Of a stretch of DNA of 64,000 nt, positions 1 through 10,146 are shown in pieces. The position numbers were made by a program, and so were the translations under genes. Numbering within the stretch: position 1 is the first letter of the stretch; each line of letters begins with the position of its first letter. The notes below the pieces were generated by a model. It did no database searches. It had not been told where the DNA came from and was given only the letters and a program-made list of their open reading frames with translations. This DNA is from Xanthomonas bonasiae. GTDB lineage: Bacteria > Pseudomonadota > Gammaproteobacteria > Xanthomonadales > Xanthomonadaceae. The stretch covers positions 1 to 64,000 of the forward strand of contig NZ_JAFIWB010000009.1 in assembly GCF_017163705.1 (NCBI RefSeq), given 5' to 3'.

Positions 1-465
1 ACGCCTGCCGCTCCGTCGGCGACACCCGCCCCCGCAGCTGCGCCCAACACGGCTCCGGCCGCCCCGGTCGCTGCGCCGGCCGCCGCCGCCGCGACCCCGC
101 CGCCGGCCGCGGTCACCCCGATCCCGAAAGGCCCGCCGGTGAAGGTGACGCCGGAGCTCGCCGCCGAGGGCAAGAAGATCTTCCTGTCCGCCGGCTGCAG
201 CGCCTGCCACGGCGGCACCGGCGGTGGCGGCATGTGCCCGCCGCTGACCAATGACATCTGGGTCTACGGCCACGACGACGACACGCTGCGCACGCTGATC
301 AGCGAAGGAACCGCCGGCATGACCGCGCACGGCAAGGTCCGCGTCGGCCACGAGAAGGTGGTCGGGCAGATGCCGCCGTTCGCGCCGGTGCTCAAGGACG
401 GCGACACCGAGAAGCTGCTGGCCTTCATCCACTCGATCAACAAGACCGCGGGCGCGGCGCCATGA
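1..465 (+). CDS. c-type cytochrome, C-terminal part (5' end outside window)
   Basis: The frame is open from the first base, so the gene starts upstream of the window. About 45 residues of Pro/Ala-rich linker lead into a single cytochrome c domain. The haem-binding CSACH motif is at about 196-210, and a downstream Met in GQMPPF is the likely sixth ligand. A monohaem domain on a Pro/Ala linker is usual for periplasmic electron carriers. The stop overlaps the start of the next gene (ATGA), so the two are translationally coupled. With the beta-propeller and the alcohol dehydrogenase it probably passes electrons from a periplasmic PQQ-type alcohol dehydrogenase that would lie upstream. That partner is inferred, not seen. 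Confidence 0.85.
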   Translation, partial: TPAAPSATPAPAAAPNTAPAAPVAAPAAAAATPPPAAVTPIPKGPPVKVTPELAAEGKKIFLSAGCSACHGGTGGGGMCPPLTNDIWVYGHDDDTLRTLISEGTAGMTAHGKVRVGHEKVVGQMPPFAPVLKDGDTEKLLAFIHSINKTAGAAP

Positions 466-1487
466 TCCCAGGCGCGCGCCGCACGCTGGGCACCGCTGCG
501 CTGGCGCTGCTGTTGGCCGGCGCCGCCTGCCAGCGCGCGGCCGCGCCTGCCGCGGAGGCGAACGCCGACGCCACGCCGTCCGCCACGCCGGCGGCGGCGC
601 TGGCGTACGTGCCCAACCAGCGCGCCGGCACCATCTCGGTGATCGACACCGGCACCGACGCGGTGCTGCGCACGCTGTCCGCGCAGGGCCAGCTCGGCAA
701 GCGCCTGCAGCAGATCCTGCCCGGACCCTCGGGGCACCTGTACGTGATCGACGCGCAAGGGCACCGGCTGCTGGAGCTGGATACGGTGCAGGACCGGGTG
801 CTGCGCAGCGTGGACATCGGCGAGAACGCCGAGGGCATCGCCGCGTCGCCGGACGGCCGCCAGTTCGCGGTCTGCGTGGAAGGGCAGAACCAGGTGATGC
901 TGATCGATCCGGCCAGTTTCGCGATCGGCGCGCGCATCGCCACCCAGGGCCAGGCGCCGGAGCACTGCGTGTACAGTCCCGACGGCGCGCTGCTGCTGAC
1001 CAGCAACGAAGGCTCCAACGACCTGGACGTGATCGACCTGAAGGCGGGCAAGTCCACCGGCATCATCGCCACCAGCGGCCATCCGCGCGGCATGGCGTTC
1101 GCCCCCGACGGCAATACCGTGTACGTGGCGCAGGAAGCGGCCAGCGTGGTCGATGTGATCGATCTGGTCGCACGCCGGCGCGTGGCCAGCATCCCGGCCG
1201 GGCAGCGCACCGCCGGCATCGCCATTTCGCGCGATGGCAGCCGCGTCTACGCCTCCAACGGCGGCGCCGGCACGGTCAGCGTGATCGACCCGTCCGCGCG
1301 CGCCAGCCTGGCCGAGATCCCGGTCGGGCAGCGCCCGTGGAATCCGGCGCTCAGCGCCGACGGCAAGAAGCTGTACGTGGCCAACGGCCGCTCCAACAGC
1401 GTGAGCGTCATCGACACGACCACCATGAAGGAGATCAAGCAGATCGCAGTGGGCGACATGCCCTGGGGTGTGGTCATCGCGCAATGA
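462..1487 (+). CDS. YVTN-family beta-propeller lipoprotein (PQQ-catabolism associated type)
   Basis: 341 aa. The N-terminal signal ends in a lipobox (LAGAAC, Cys about 23), followed by an Ala/Pro linker and then about seven repeats of the YVTN/SVID type (for example [34 protein letters not shown]). This predicts a membrane-anchored periplasmic beta-propeller. Propellers of this kind commonly sit beside PQQ-dependent alcohol dehydrogenases and cytochromes c. The start ATG overlaps the upstream cytochrome stop by four bases. The gene runs toward the zinc alcohol dehydrogenase with 46 bp between them. It has no catalytic motif of its own, so a scaffold or assembly role in the alcohol-oxidation system is inferred. 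Confidence 0.85.
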   Translation: MIPGARRTLGTAALALLLAGAACQRAAAPAAEANADATPSATPAAALAYVPNQRAGTISVIDTGTDAVLRTLSAQGQLGKRLQQILPGPSGHLYVIDAQGHRLLELDTVQDRVLRSVDIGENAEGIAASPDGRQFAVCVEGQNQVMLIDPASFAIGARIATQGQAPEHCVYSPDGALLLTSNEGSNDLDVIDLKAGKSTGIIATSGHPRGMAFAPDGNTVYVAQEAASVVDVIDLVARRRVASIPAGQRTAGIAISRDGSRVYASNGGAGTVSVIDPSARASLAEIPVGQRPWNPALSADGKKLYVANGRSNSVSVIDTTTMKEIKQIAVGDMPWGVVIAQ

Positions 1488-1533
1488 GGCGAGGAGCGCA
1501 TGCGGCACAGCGAGAGGATGCGGGGAGAGGGGA

Positions 1534-2643
1534 ATGAAGACGCGAGCCGCTGTCGCCTGGGCGGCGAACCAACCGCTGGCCATCGAGGAGGTGGACCTGC
1601 AACCGCCCAAGGCCGGCGAGGTGCTGGTGCGCCTGGTCGCCAGCGGCGTGTGCCACAGCGACGCCAGCACCCTGTCCGGCGCCGATCCGGATGCCGCGTT
1701 CCCGGTGATCCTGGGCCAGGAAGGCGCCGGCGTGGTCGAGGAGGTCGGCATCGGCGTCACCAGCGTGCGCCCCGGCGACCATGTGATCCCGCTGTACATG
1801 CCCGAATGCGGGGTGTGCAAGTTCTGCCGTTCCGGGCGCACCAATCTGTGCCAGGCGATCCGCGCCAGCCAGGACCGCGGGCTGATGCCCGACGGCAGCA
1901 GCCGCTTCTCGCTGCGCGGGCGGCCGATCCTGCACTACATGGGCACCAGCACCTTCGCCGAGTACACCGTGCTGCCGGAGATCGCGGTGGCCAAGATCCA
2001 TCCCTCCGCGCCGCTGGACAAGGTGTGCCTGCTCGGCTGCACGATCACCACCGGCATCGGCGCGGTGCTCAACACCGCGCGGGTGCGGCCCGGCGACAGC
2101 GTGGCGGTGTTCGGACTCGGCGGCATCGGCCTGTCGGTGGTGCAGGGCGCGGTGATGGCGCGCGCCGGGCGCATCATCGTGGTCGACATCAACCGCGACA
2201 AGTTCGAGCTGGCGCGCGCACTGGGCGCCACCGACTGCCTGGATCCGAAGGACTTCGGCGCGCCGGTGCAGCAGGTGATCGTCGATCTCACCGACGGCGG
2301 CGCCGACCACAGCTTCGAGTGCGTCGGCGACGTGCGCGCGATGCGCGCGGCGCTGGAGTGCTGCCACAAGGGCTGGGGCGAAAGCATCATCCTGGGAGTG
2401 GCGCCGAGCGCGCAGGAGATCAGCACGCGGCCGCTGCAACTGGTCACCGGCCGCGCCTGGCGCGGCAGCGCGTTCGGCGGGGTCAAGGGCCGCAGCGAAC
2501 TGCCGGCCTACGCCGAGCGCTACCTGGCCGGCGAGATCCGCATCGACGAACTCATCAGCGAGACGCTGCCGCTGCAGGACATCAACCGCGCCTTCGATGC
2601 GATCCGCGCGGGCAGGGGCATCAAATCGGTCGTACTGTACTGA
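1534..2643 (+). CDS. zinc-dependent alcohol dehydrogenase, class III (S-hydroxymethylglutathione dehydrogenase) family
   Basis: 369 aa, close to the usual class III length. The start at 1534 is preferred because a strong Shine-Dalgarno run (GGGGAGAGGGG) precedes it and the MKTRAA beginning is typical of the family. Structural zinc ligands C92, C95, C98 and C106 are intact. Of the catalytic zinc set, C40 (GVCHSD) and C169 (GCTITTG) are present, but the expected His of GHEGAG is Gln62 (GQEGAG). The NAD-binding glycine motif is [10 protein letters not shown]. Family members oxidise the glutathione adduct of formaldehyde or long-chain primary alcohols. Here it would clear aldehydes made by alcohol oxidation. 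The Gln62 change makes normal activity uncertain. It lies 15 bp before the TonB receptor. Confidence 0.88.
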   Translation: MKTRAAVAWAANQPLAIEEVDLQPPKAGEVLVRLVASGVCHSDASTLSGADPDAAFPVILGQEGAGVVEEVGIGVTSVRPGDHVIPLYMPECGVCKFCRSGRTNLCQAIRASQDRGLMPDGSSRFSLRGRPILHYMGTSTFAEYTVLPEIAVAKIHPSAPLDKVCLLGCTITTGIGAVLNTARVRPGDSVAVFGLGGIGLSVVQGAVMARAGRIIVVDINRDKFELARALGATDCLDPKDFGAPVQQVIVDLTDGGADHSFECVGDVRAMRAALECCHKGWGESIILGVAPSAQEISTRPLQLVTGRAWRGSAFGGVKGRSELPAYAERYLAGEIRIDELISETLPLQDINRAFDAIRAGRGIKSVVLY

Positions 2644-2658
2644 CACGTAGGAGCAAAC

Positions 2659-5055
2659 ATGGCTTGCAACAAGGAACGTGGTACTTCGCTGGCAAGCGCG
2701 CATGCGCTGGCCGTCGCCATCGCCATCGCCTTGGCCGCCGCGCCGGCCGGCGCGCAGACCACGGTCAATGCCGGCGATGCGCAGATCACCGCGCTGGACC
2801 GGGTCGAGGTCACCGCCACGCCGATCCCCGGCACCCTGATCGATGCCGACCACCTGCCGTACACGGTGCAGACCGCCAACGCCGACGACATCGCGCGCAG
2901 CCAGGCTGGCAACCTCACCGATTTCATGCTGCGGCAGATGAACGGCGTGGACACCAACGAGGTGCAGGGCAGCCCGTTCCAGACCGATCTCACCTTCCGC
3001 GGCTTCCGCGCCTCGGCGTTGCCGGGCGCCTCGCAGGGCGTGTCGGTCTACCTGGACGGGGTACGCATGAACGAACCGTTTGCCGACATCGTCAGCTGGG
3101 ACATGATGCCGGAGGCGGCGATCCGCAGCGTGGCGCTGATGCCCGGCTCCAACCCGTTGTTCGGCCCCAACACGCTGGGCGGCGCGCTGGCGTTCACCAC
3201 CCAGTCGGGCCTGACCGCGCCGGGCCTGCGCGCGGATCTGTCGTTCGGCAGCGGCGCGCGCAAGCGCCTGGACGCGTCCTACGGCTATGCCGGCCGCGAT
3301 GGCCTGCACGCCTTCGTCGCGGTCACCGGTTTCGACGAGGACGGTTGGCGCGACGCGTCCGAAGGCCGCCTCGGCACCGTATTCGGCAAGCTCGGGCGGC
3401 AGGGCGAAAACACCGACTGGGACGTGTCGCTGCTGCACGGGCGCAGCCGCCTGATCGGCAACGGCCTGCTGCCCGGCAGCCGCTACACCGACGACGGCAT
3501 CGAGCCCGGCCTGTACGAGGCCGATCGCGACGCGGTCTATACCTCGCCGGACCTGACCCGCAACCGCAACACCCTGCTGACCGCGCAACTGGACCACCGC
3601 TTCGACGCGGACACGTCGCTACATCTGTTGGCCTATTACCGCGACGGCCGCCGCGACACGGTCAATGGCGACATCAACGAGGACTACGAGGAATTCGTCG
3701 AGGACTGCGCCGATGGCTACGCCGCCGACGGCACGCCGCTGGACGACGACTGCACGGTGTCGCGCGCCGAGGCCGACGCCCTGCACAGCGGCGTGCTCAA
3801 CACCACGCAGATGCGCCAGCACGCCGAGGGCGTGGCGCTGAACTTCAGCCGTCAGGCCGGCGCGCATGCGCTCAGCCTCGGCGCCACCTACGATCGCAAC
3901 CGGGTGCGCTACCGGCAATACGCACAGGAAGGCTTCGTGGAGGACGACCGCGCCGTCGTCGCCGATCCCGACGAGGAGCGCGAATTCTTTTCCGGGGTCA
4001 GCGGCCGCAGCAGCACGCTGGGCGTATTCGCCGCCGACACCTGGGAAGTGAGCGAGGCCACCCACGTGACCGGCGCGTTGCGCTGGAACCGGGTCGAGGT
4101 CAGCAACGTGCTGTCCACCGCCGAGGACGGCGCGCTGCCGCGCGAGCGCTTCGTGTTCGCCAAGGCCAATCCGTCGCTGGGCATCACCCAGCGCCTGGGC
4201 GGCGGCTTCACCGCTTTCGCCTCGGCCTCGCAGAACAGCCGCGCGCCGACCGCGATCGAACTGGGCTGCGCCGATCCGGAACAGCCGTGCCGGCTGCCGA
4301 CCGGGCTGCAGGCCGACCCGCGCCTGGAGCAGATCGTCTCGCGCACCTACGAAGTCGGCGTGCGCTGGAACCCATCGCCGGAGCAGGCCTTCAACGCCTC
4401 GCTGTATCGTGCCGACAATCGCAACGACATCCTGTTCCTGCGCGCGCCGAATACCCAGCTGGGCTACTTCGACAACGTCGATCGCACCCGCTACCAGGGC
4501 GCGGACCTGAGCTGGCGCGCCAGCAGCGGCCCGCTGCGCTGGTTCGCCGCCTACAGCTACCTGGACGCGACCTACCGCAGCGACGGCGAACTGCTGTCCG
4601 GCGAGCGCACCATCGAGCTGCATCCGGGCATGCGCATCGCCGGCCTGCCGCGCAACACGCTGAAGCTGGGCGTGGAGTGGCAGGCGCTGGCGCCATTGGC
4701 ATTGGGCGCGGACCTGCGCGCGATCTCGCGGCGCGTGGCCAGCGGCAACGAGGACGGCCTGGTCGAGGATCCCGAGGATGGCGAAGACGCAGTGCGCCAC
4801 GACCTGTCCACCGGCGGCTACGCGTTGGTCGACGTGCACGGCACCTGGCAGATCGCCGACGGCCTGTCGCTGTACCTGCGCATCAACAACCTGTTCGATC
4901 GCCGCTACGAGACCTATGCGGCGGTCGCCGAGGACCTGTTCCCGGACGGCGCGCTGGCGCGCCCGCAGGACGCCGCGGTCGAGGACGGCCCCTCGCGCTT
5001 CGTCGCCCCTGGCGCGCCACGGCAGTACCAGGTCGGTTTGCGCTGGCGGTTCTAG
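2659..5055 (+). CDS. TonB-dependent outer-membrane receptor, linked to the alcohol-oxidation operon
   Basis: 798 aa with a cleavable signal (AAPAGAQ). The plug domain begins with DRVEVTATPI and contains QGVSVYLDGVRMNEPF and MPGSNPLFGPNTLGG. The beta-barrel ends in a C-terminal aromatic (WRF). The plug wording resembles receptors found beside PQQ/lanthanide alcohol dehydrogenase genes in other proteobacteria. The gene follows the alcohol dehydrogenase by 15 bp and is the last gene of the operon. It may import a cofactor of that system, for example PQQ or a chelated lanthanide, but the substrate is inferred from context only. A repeat array follows its stop. Confidence 0.9.
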   Translation: MACNKERGTSLASAHALAVAIAIALAAAPAGAQTTVNAGDAQITALDRVEVTATPIPGTLIDADHLPYTVQTANADDIARSQAGNLTDFMLRQMNGVDTNEVQGSPFQTDLTFRGFRASALPGASQGVSVYLDGVRMNEPFADIVSWDMMPEAAIRSVALMPGSNPLFGPNTLGGALAFTTQSGLTAPGLRADLSFGSGARKRLDASYGYAGRDGLHAFVAVTGFDEDGWRDASEGRLGTVFGKLGRQGENTDWDVSLLHGRSRLIGNGLLPGSRYTDDGIEPGLYEADRDAVYTSPDLTRNRNTLLTAQLDHRFDADTSLHLLAYYRDGRRDTVNGDINEDYEEFVEDCADGYAADGTPLDDDCTVSRAEADALHSGVLNTTQMRQHAEGVALNFSRQAGAHALSLGATYDRNRVRYRQYAQEGFVEDDRAVVADPDEEREFFSGVSGRSSTLGVFAADTWEVSEATHVTGALRWNRVEVSNVLSTAEDGALPRERFVFAKANPSLGITQRLGGGFTAFASASQNSRAPTAIELGCADPEQPCRLPTGLQADPRLEQIVSRTYEVGVRWNPSPEQAFNASLYRADNRNDILFLRAPNTQLGYFDNVDRTRYQGADLSWRASSGPLRWFAAYSYLDATYRSDGELLSGERTIELHPGMRIAGLPRNTLKLGVEWQALAPLALGADLRAISRRVASGNEDGLVEDPEDGEDAVRHDLSTGGYALVDVHGTWQIADGLSLYLRINNLFDRRYETYAAVAEDLFPDGALARPQDAAVEDGPSRFVAPGAPRQYQVGLRWRF

Positions 5056-5495
5056 AGTGGCCGGTGATCTGTGCAGCGCAGCGCATGGCGCCGCGCCGCC
5101 TGCTCCGGGCGAATGCTTTTTGTAGGAGCGGCTTCAATCGCGGCATCGAAGCCGGAAAGTTTCAGGCTTCGACAGCAGTCGGGACTGAAGTCCCTCCTGC
5201 AACGGCACGGATGTGCATCGCCGCACCAGGCCACGGTTGTTTGTAGGAGCGGCTTCAGCCGCGACATCGAAGCCGGAAATTTTCAGGCTTCGGAGGCAGT
5301 CGGAACTGAAGTCCCTCCCACAACAACGGCATGGATGCGCATCGCCGCACCAGGCGAGAGCTCCTTTGTAGGAGCGACTTCAGCCGCGACATCGAAGCCG
5401 CTGGGTATCCGGCTTCGATGTCGCGGCTGAAGCCGCTCCTGCAGAGAGCGTTGGCGTACGCGGGATGGCGTGATCGAGCAGCTTCGCACCCGCAC
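5056..5495 (+). repeat. family A palindromic repeat array between convergent genes
   Basis: This 440-bp gap has no credible gene. Units beginning TGTAGGAGCG start at 5121, 5242 and 5367, giving a tandem spacing of about 121-125 bp. The first two units each contain TTTCAGGCTTCG and a shorter closing arm (CTGAAGTCCCTCC) and share flanking GCATCGCCGCACCAGG. The third unit is a long hairpin with arms 5367-5400 and 5410-5443, about 34 bp each with only two mismatches and a 9-base loop. The hairpin probably helps end transcription from both sides. Sequences starting with GTAG and folding on themselves are typical of REP elements. No transposase is present. Confidence 0.85.
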
Positions 5496-7490
5496 TCAGG
5501 CCGTCGCCAATCCATGCTTGCGCAGTTTGCGGTACAGGGTGTTGCGGCTGATGCCGAGTGCGTCGGCGGTGCGGCTGACGTTCCAGCGGTGGCGTTCGAG
5601 CTGCTGCTGCAGCACGCTGCGCTCGGCGCTGTCCAGGGCCACGCGGCCGGGCATGTCGTCGGCGGCGACCGCATCGCCGTTGACCAGGCACGGGCCGCTG
5701 TCGGCATCGACGATTTCCTGCGGCAGGTTGGAGATGCGGATCATGCCGTCGGCGCACAGCACCGCGGCGGTGCGCAGCACGTTGCGCAGTTGCCGCAGGT
5801 TGCCCGGCCAGGCGTAGCTGAGCAGCTTGTGCAGCGCATCTTCGTTGATGCGCACGTGATGCTCGCCGCTCTCCTCGCGCAGCAGGGTGCGGATCAGTTC
5901 GGCCTTGTCGCTGCGCTCGCGCAGCGGCGGCAGGTGCAGCACCACGCCGTTGAGGCGGTAGTACAGGTCCTCGCGGAATTCGCCGGCCGCCACCATCTGC
6001 ATCAGGTCGCGGTGGCTGGCGCTGATCACGTGCAGTTCCAGCGGCATCGCCCGGTCGCTGCCCAGCGGGGTCACGCTCTGTTCTTCCAGCACGCGCAGCA
6101 GCCGCGTCTGCAGCGGCAGCGGCATGTCGCCGATCTCGTCCAGGAACAGGGTGCCGCCGCTGGCCTGCAGCAGCTTGCCGTGGCGGCCTTCGCGCGCGGC
6201 ATCGGTGAACGCGCCGCGCGCATAGCCGAACAGTTCGCTCTCGATCAGCGCCTCCGGGATCGCCGCGCAGTTCACCGCCACGAACGGCCGCGCCGCCCAC
6301 GGCGAGCCGCGGTGCACCGCCTTGGCGAATTCCTCCTTGCCGGTGCCGGTGGCGCCGCACAGCAGGATCGACACCCGATGCGCGGCCAGCTTCAGCGCGT
6401 TGTCCAGATTGTGGCGCATGCGCGGATCGGAGCCGACGTGTTCGCGCGAATAGGCCGCCTCGCCGCTGTCGGCACTGGCGGCGCGCGCGTGGCCGGCGAC
6501 AGCGTCGCGGCGCGGCGGCTGCGCCAGGGCGAAGAAGCGGCGCCCGTGGCAGGCGCAGCGGATCGACCACAGCGTGCTGGCGTCGTTGCGCGCGCGCTGT
6601 TCCACGGTGTCGAAGTCCAGCTGCATCACCTGCGAGATGTCGCGCCCGACCAGCAGGCCGCGATCGCCCTTGCCGAGCTGTTCCAGCGCGGCATCGTTGA
6701 CGGCCAGCACGCAGCCGTCGTCGCCGATCGCCATCAGCGCCTCGTGCAGCAGGCCGGCGAACTCCGGGCGGCTGTGGAAGCGCAGGATCCACGCATGCCG
6801 GTACTGCTCCAGGAAATACGAACGCGCGATCTGCGCCGCCGACATGCGCACCAGCGCGCTGGTGTGGCGCTGCACCAGCTTGGTGTCGCGCGCGTCCGGG
6901 GTGGAAGCATCCAGGACCGCCAGCAATTGTCCGTGCGGGTCGAGGATCGGCGCGCCGCTGCACGACAGCGGCAGATGCCGGACCAGATAATGCTCCCCGC
7001 GGTGCACGCCGAGCGCGCTGCGCTCCACCGCGCAGGTGCCGATGCCGTTGGTGCCCTGGTAGCGCTCGGCCCAGCTGGCGCCGCAGAACAGCCCGGTCTC
7101 GCGGAATTCGCGCAGCAGCGCCGGGTCCTGCACGCTGTGCAGCAAGGTCGCCTCGGCGTCGGCGAACACCACCGCGTAGCCGCCGCCGGCGATCTGCTCG
7201 TAGAGGTTCTCCATCTCCACCTTGGCGATGCGCAGCACCTCTTCGAGCCGCTGCTGGCGCTCGCGCAGCCCGCTGCCGTCGTGGACCATCGGCGAAGGGG
7301 GGGCGTCCGGACTCAGTCCGTACTCGTCCAGGCAGCGCTGCCAGGAGCGCGCCAGCGCCGGCGGCAGCGGTTCGATCTGGCGGAAGCGGCGCATCCGCGC
7401 CAGCAACGCGGATTCCGCCTCGGCAGCGGACGGCGGTCCAGCCGTGGCCTGCAGGAGGTTGGCGACAGTCAGTTCCGACACGTGGCGCAT
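5496..7490 (-). CDS. sigma-54-dependent transcriptional activator, AcoR-like
   Basis: 664 aa from the ATG at 7490. A GTG 39 bases further upstream is possible but less likely. An N-terminal GAF-like sensory region spans about 60-215, followed by a PAS-like segment about 235-320. The AAA+ domain has Walker A GATGTGKE (379-386), Walker B GGTLFLDEIGD (445-455) and the arginine-finger region REDLYYRLN (506-514). A Fis-type helix-turn-helix is at about 637-659 (NVSRTADALGISRNTLYRKL). Relatives control acetoin or alcohol catabolism with RpoN. The sigma-54 contact loop reads GAFTDA (426-431), not GAFTGA. It faces the alcohol operon across the repeat array and is a good candidate for its regulator, though no enhancer site was identified. 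Confidence 0.9.
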   Translation of the reverse strand: MRHVSELTVANLLQATAGPPSAAEAESALLARMRRFRQIEPLPPALARSWQRCLDEYGLSPDAPPSPMVHDGSGLRERQQRLEEVLRIAKVEMENLYEQIAGGGYAVVFADAEATLLHSVQDPALLREFRETGLFCGASWAERYQGTNGIGTCAVERSALGVHRGEHYLVRHLPLSCSGAPILDPHGQLLAVLDASTPDARDTKLVQRHTSALVRMSAAQIARSYFLEQYRHAWILRFHSRPEFAGLLHEALMAIGDDGCVLAVNDAALEQLGKGDRGLLVGRDISQVMQLDFDTVEQRARNDASTLWSIRCACHGRRFFALAQPPRRDAVAGHARAASADSGEAAYSREHVGSDPRMRHNLDNALKLAAHRVSILLCGATGTGKEEFAKAVHRGSPWAARPFVAVNCAAIPEALIESELFGYARGAFTDAAREGRHGKLLQASGGTLFLDEIGDMPLPLQTRLLRVLEEQSVTPLGSDRAMPLELHVISASHRDLMQMVAAGEFREDLYYRLNGVVLHLPPLRERSDKAELIRTLLREESGEHHVRINEDALHKLLSYAWPGNLRQLRNVLRTAAVLCADGMIRISNLPQEIVDADSGPCLVNGDAVAADDMPGRVALDSAERSVLQQQLERHRWNVSRTADALGISRNTLYRKLRKHGLATA

Positions 7491-7564
7491 CCTCGGTCCC
7501 CACCCGGGACCAGAGTGGCAGTGACGCACAAACCGGGCCTTGGCTCAAACCGCAGTGCAGCAAA

Positions 7565-7737
7565 AGCCGGGAGTGGGGAGTCGGGATTGGGGATTGGCAA
7601 GAGCGGCTTGCCTGGGTCGGATCCCTTGCCGCCCTGGGCCAAAACGAAAAACCGCGCGATCGCGCGGCTTGTCGTGGCATCAAGGCGCCAGAACCCTGCT
7701 TTTACGAATCCCCAATCCCGACTCCCCAATCCCGGCT
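7565..7737. repeat. family B inverted-repeat element 1
   Basis: A G-rich arm at 7565-7597 (GGGAGTGGGGAGTCGGG then heptads) is matched by its inverted copy at 7704-7737, with about 106 bp between. The element fills most of the gap between the AcoR-like gene and the 3' end of the kinase. The right arm overlaps the kinase stop codon by two bases. The centre holds a GC hairpin (CCGCGCGATCGCGCGG, about 7652) next to an A-rich stretch, so the element may also act as a terminator for the kinase. Confidence 0.8.
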
Positions 7738-8668
7738 ACAAGGCATACCCGAACTGCTGCTTGAACTGGTCGTTGAACTCGTCGAAGTCGAAGCGCTGGT
7801 TCTGGGTGCCCGGGTGTTCCACCTTCAGCGCGCCCATCAGATTGCCCATGCGCCCGATCGTCAGCCAGTCGCAGCCGCGCTCGATGCCGAAGATCAGGCC
7901 GGCGCGGAACGCGTCGCCGCAGCCGGTCGGGTCGACCACGCGGCGCTCGTGCGCCGGCGGGACGTCGTAGGTCTTGTCGGGGGTGTACACCAGTGCGCCC
8001 TTCGGGCCCTGGGTGGTGATGTAGGCCTGCACCCGCGAGACGATGTCCTGCTCGTTCCAGCCGGTGCGCTCCTGCAGCAGGTTGGACTCGTAGTCGTTGA
8101 CCACCACGTAGTCGGCCTGTTCGATGAAGGTGCGCAGCTCCGGGCCGTTGAACAGCGGCATCGCCTGGCCGGGATCGAAGATGAAGGGGATGCCGCCGGC
8201 GGCGAATTCCTCGGCGTTCTGGATCATGCCCTCGCGCCCGTCCGGGCCGACTAGGCCCAGGGTCACGCCCGGCACGTCGCGCACGTGGTTCTCGTAGCTG
8301 CGCATCATCGCGCCGGGATGGAACGCGGTGATCTGGTTGTTGTCGTGGTCGGTGGTGATGAACGCCTGCGGGGTGAACAGCTCGTCGATCACCTTGACCC
8401 GCGACAGGTCGATGCCCAGCGTCTCGAAATGCTCGCGGTACGGGCCGAAATCCTGGCCCACGGTGCCCATCGGGATAGGATCGCCGCCCAGCAGGTGCAG
8501 GTTGTAGGCGATGTTGCCGGCGCAGCCGCCGAACTCGCGGCGCATCCGCGGCACCAGGAACGACACGTTCAGGATGTGCACCTTGTCCGGCAGGATGTGG
8601 TTCTTGAACTGGTCCGGGAACACCATGATGGTGTCGAAAGCGAGGGAACCACAGATCAGTGCGGACAT
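7736..8668 (-). CDS. PfkB-family kinase, adenosine/ribokinase-like
   Basis: 310 aa from the ATG at 8668, where MSALICGSLAFDT matches the usual first beta-strand of the fold. The upstream Met 33 bases earlier adds residues with no family likeness. The glycine-rich FGGCAGNIAYNL motif is near residue 50. The second PfkB signature is DPTGCGDAFRAGL near residue 255, and its second Asp is the expected catalytic base; the usual Ala of GAGD is Cys. Closest in style to adenosine kinase or ribokinase-like enzymes, which phosphorylate a nucleoside or sugar with ATP in the cytoplasm. The substrate cannot be fixed from sequence. It is divergent from mreB across 262 bp, where no other gene was seen. Confidence 0.85.
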   Translation of the reverse strand: MSALICGSLAFDTIMVFPDQFKNHILPDKVHILNVSFLVPRMRREFGGCAGNIAYNLHLLGGDPIPMGTVGQDFGPYREHFETLGIDLSRVKVIDELFTPQAFITTDHDNNQITAFHPGAMMRSYENHVRDVPGVTLGLVGPDGREGMIQNAEEFAAGGIPFIFDPGQAMPLFNGPELRTFIEQADYVVVNDYESNLLQERTGWNEQDIVSRVQAYITTQGPKGALVYTPDKTYDVPPAHERRVVDPTGCGDAFRAGLIFGIERGCDWLTIGRMGNLMGALKVEHPGTQNQRFDFDEFNDQFKQQFGYAL

Positions 8669-8816
8669 CGGGCAGGCCTTGGCGGAGGGATGAGCCCGCA
8701 TTCAGGCGGGCAGCGTGCGGGGTCGCCGCGGCGCAAAGGGTAACGGCTGCGGCCGGGCAGGGCCACAAGCACGATGCACGGCGCCCCCTGCGAGTGCATG
8801 CAAGGCGCGGTTTTAG

Positions 8817-9977
<1,161 letters not shown>

Positions 9978-9983
9978 TCGTGA

Positions 9984-10142
9984 AGCCGGGAATGGGGAGT
10001 GGGGAATGGGGAATCGAACGGCCCCTCCGCACCGACATTGCCGGCTCCGCAGCCGCTCCCTTGCCTGCGCCCCGGCCTGATCAAGCCGGGGATGCGCTGT
10101 TGCTTTCCGATTCCCCATTCCCGATTCCCCAATCCCGGCTTT
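9984..10142. repeat. family B inverted-repeat element 2, filling the mreB-mreC spacer
   Basis: The left arm 9984-10017 (GGGAATGGGGAGTGGGG and onward) starts six bases after the mreB stop. The inverted right arm 10108-10142 ends four bases before the mreC GTG. About 90 bp with no conserved content lie between. As a result mreC has no recognisable Shine-Dalgarno sequence. The hairpin could reduce mreC relative to mreB or be a processing site. Confidence 0.82.
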
Positions 10143-10146
10143 AACT

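Noticed and set aside
1500-5246. A 1248-codon plus-strand open frame over the alcohol dehydrogenase and receptor genes
   Set aside because: Out-of-frame Arg/Gly/Pro-rich text; both underlying genes are complete in other frames.
5331-7970. An 879-codon plus-strand open frame across the AcoR-like gene
   Set aside because: It is the reverse complement of a protein with Walker A, Walker B and a helix-turn-helix; it starts in the repeat array and has no domain.
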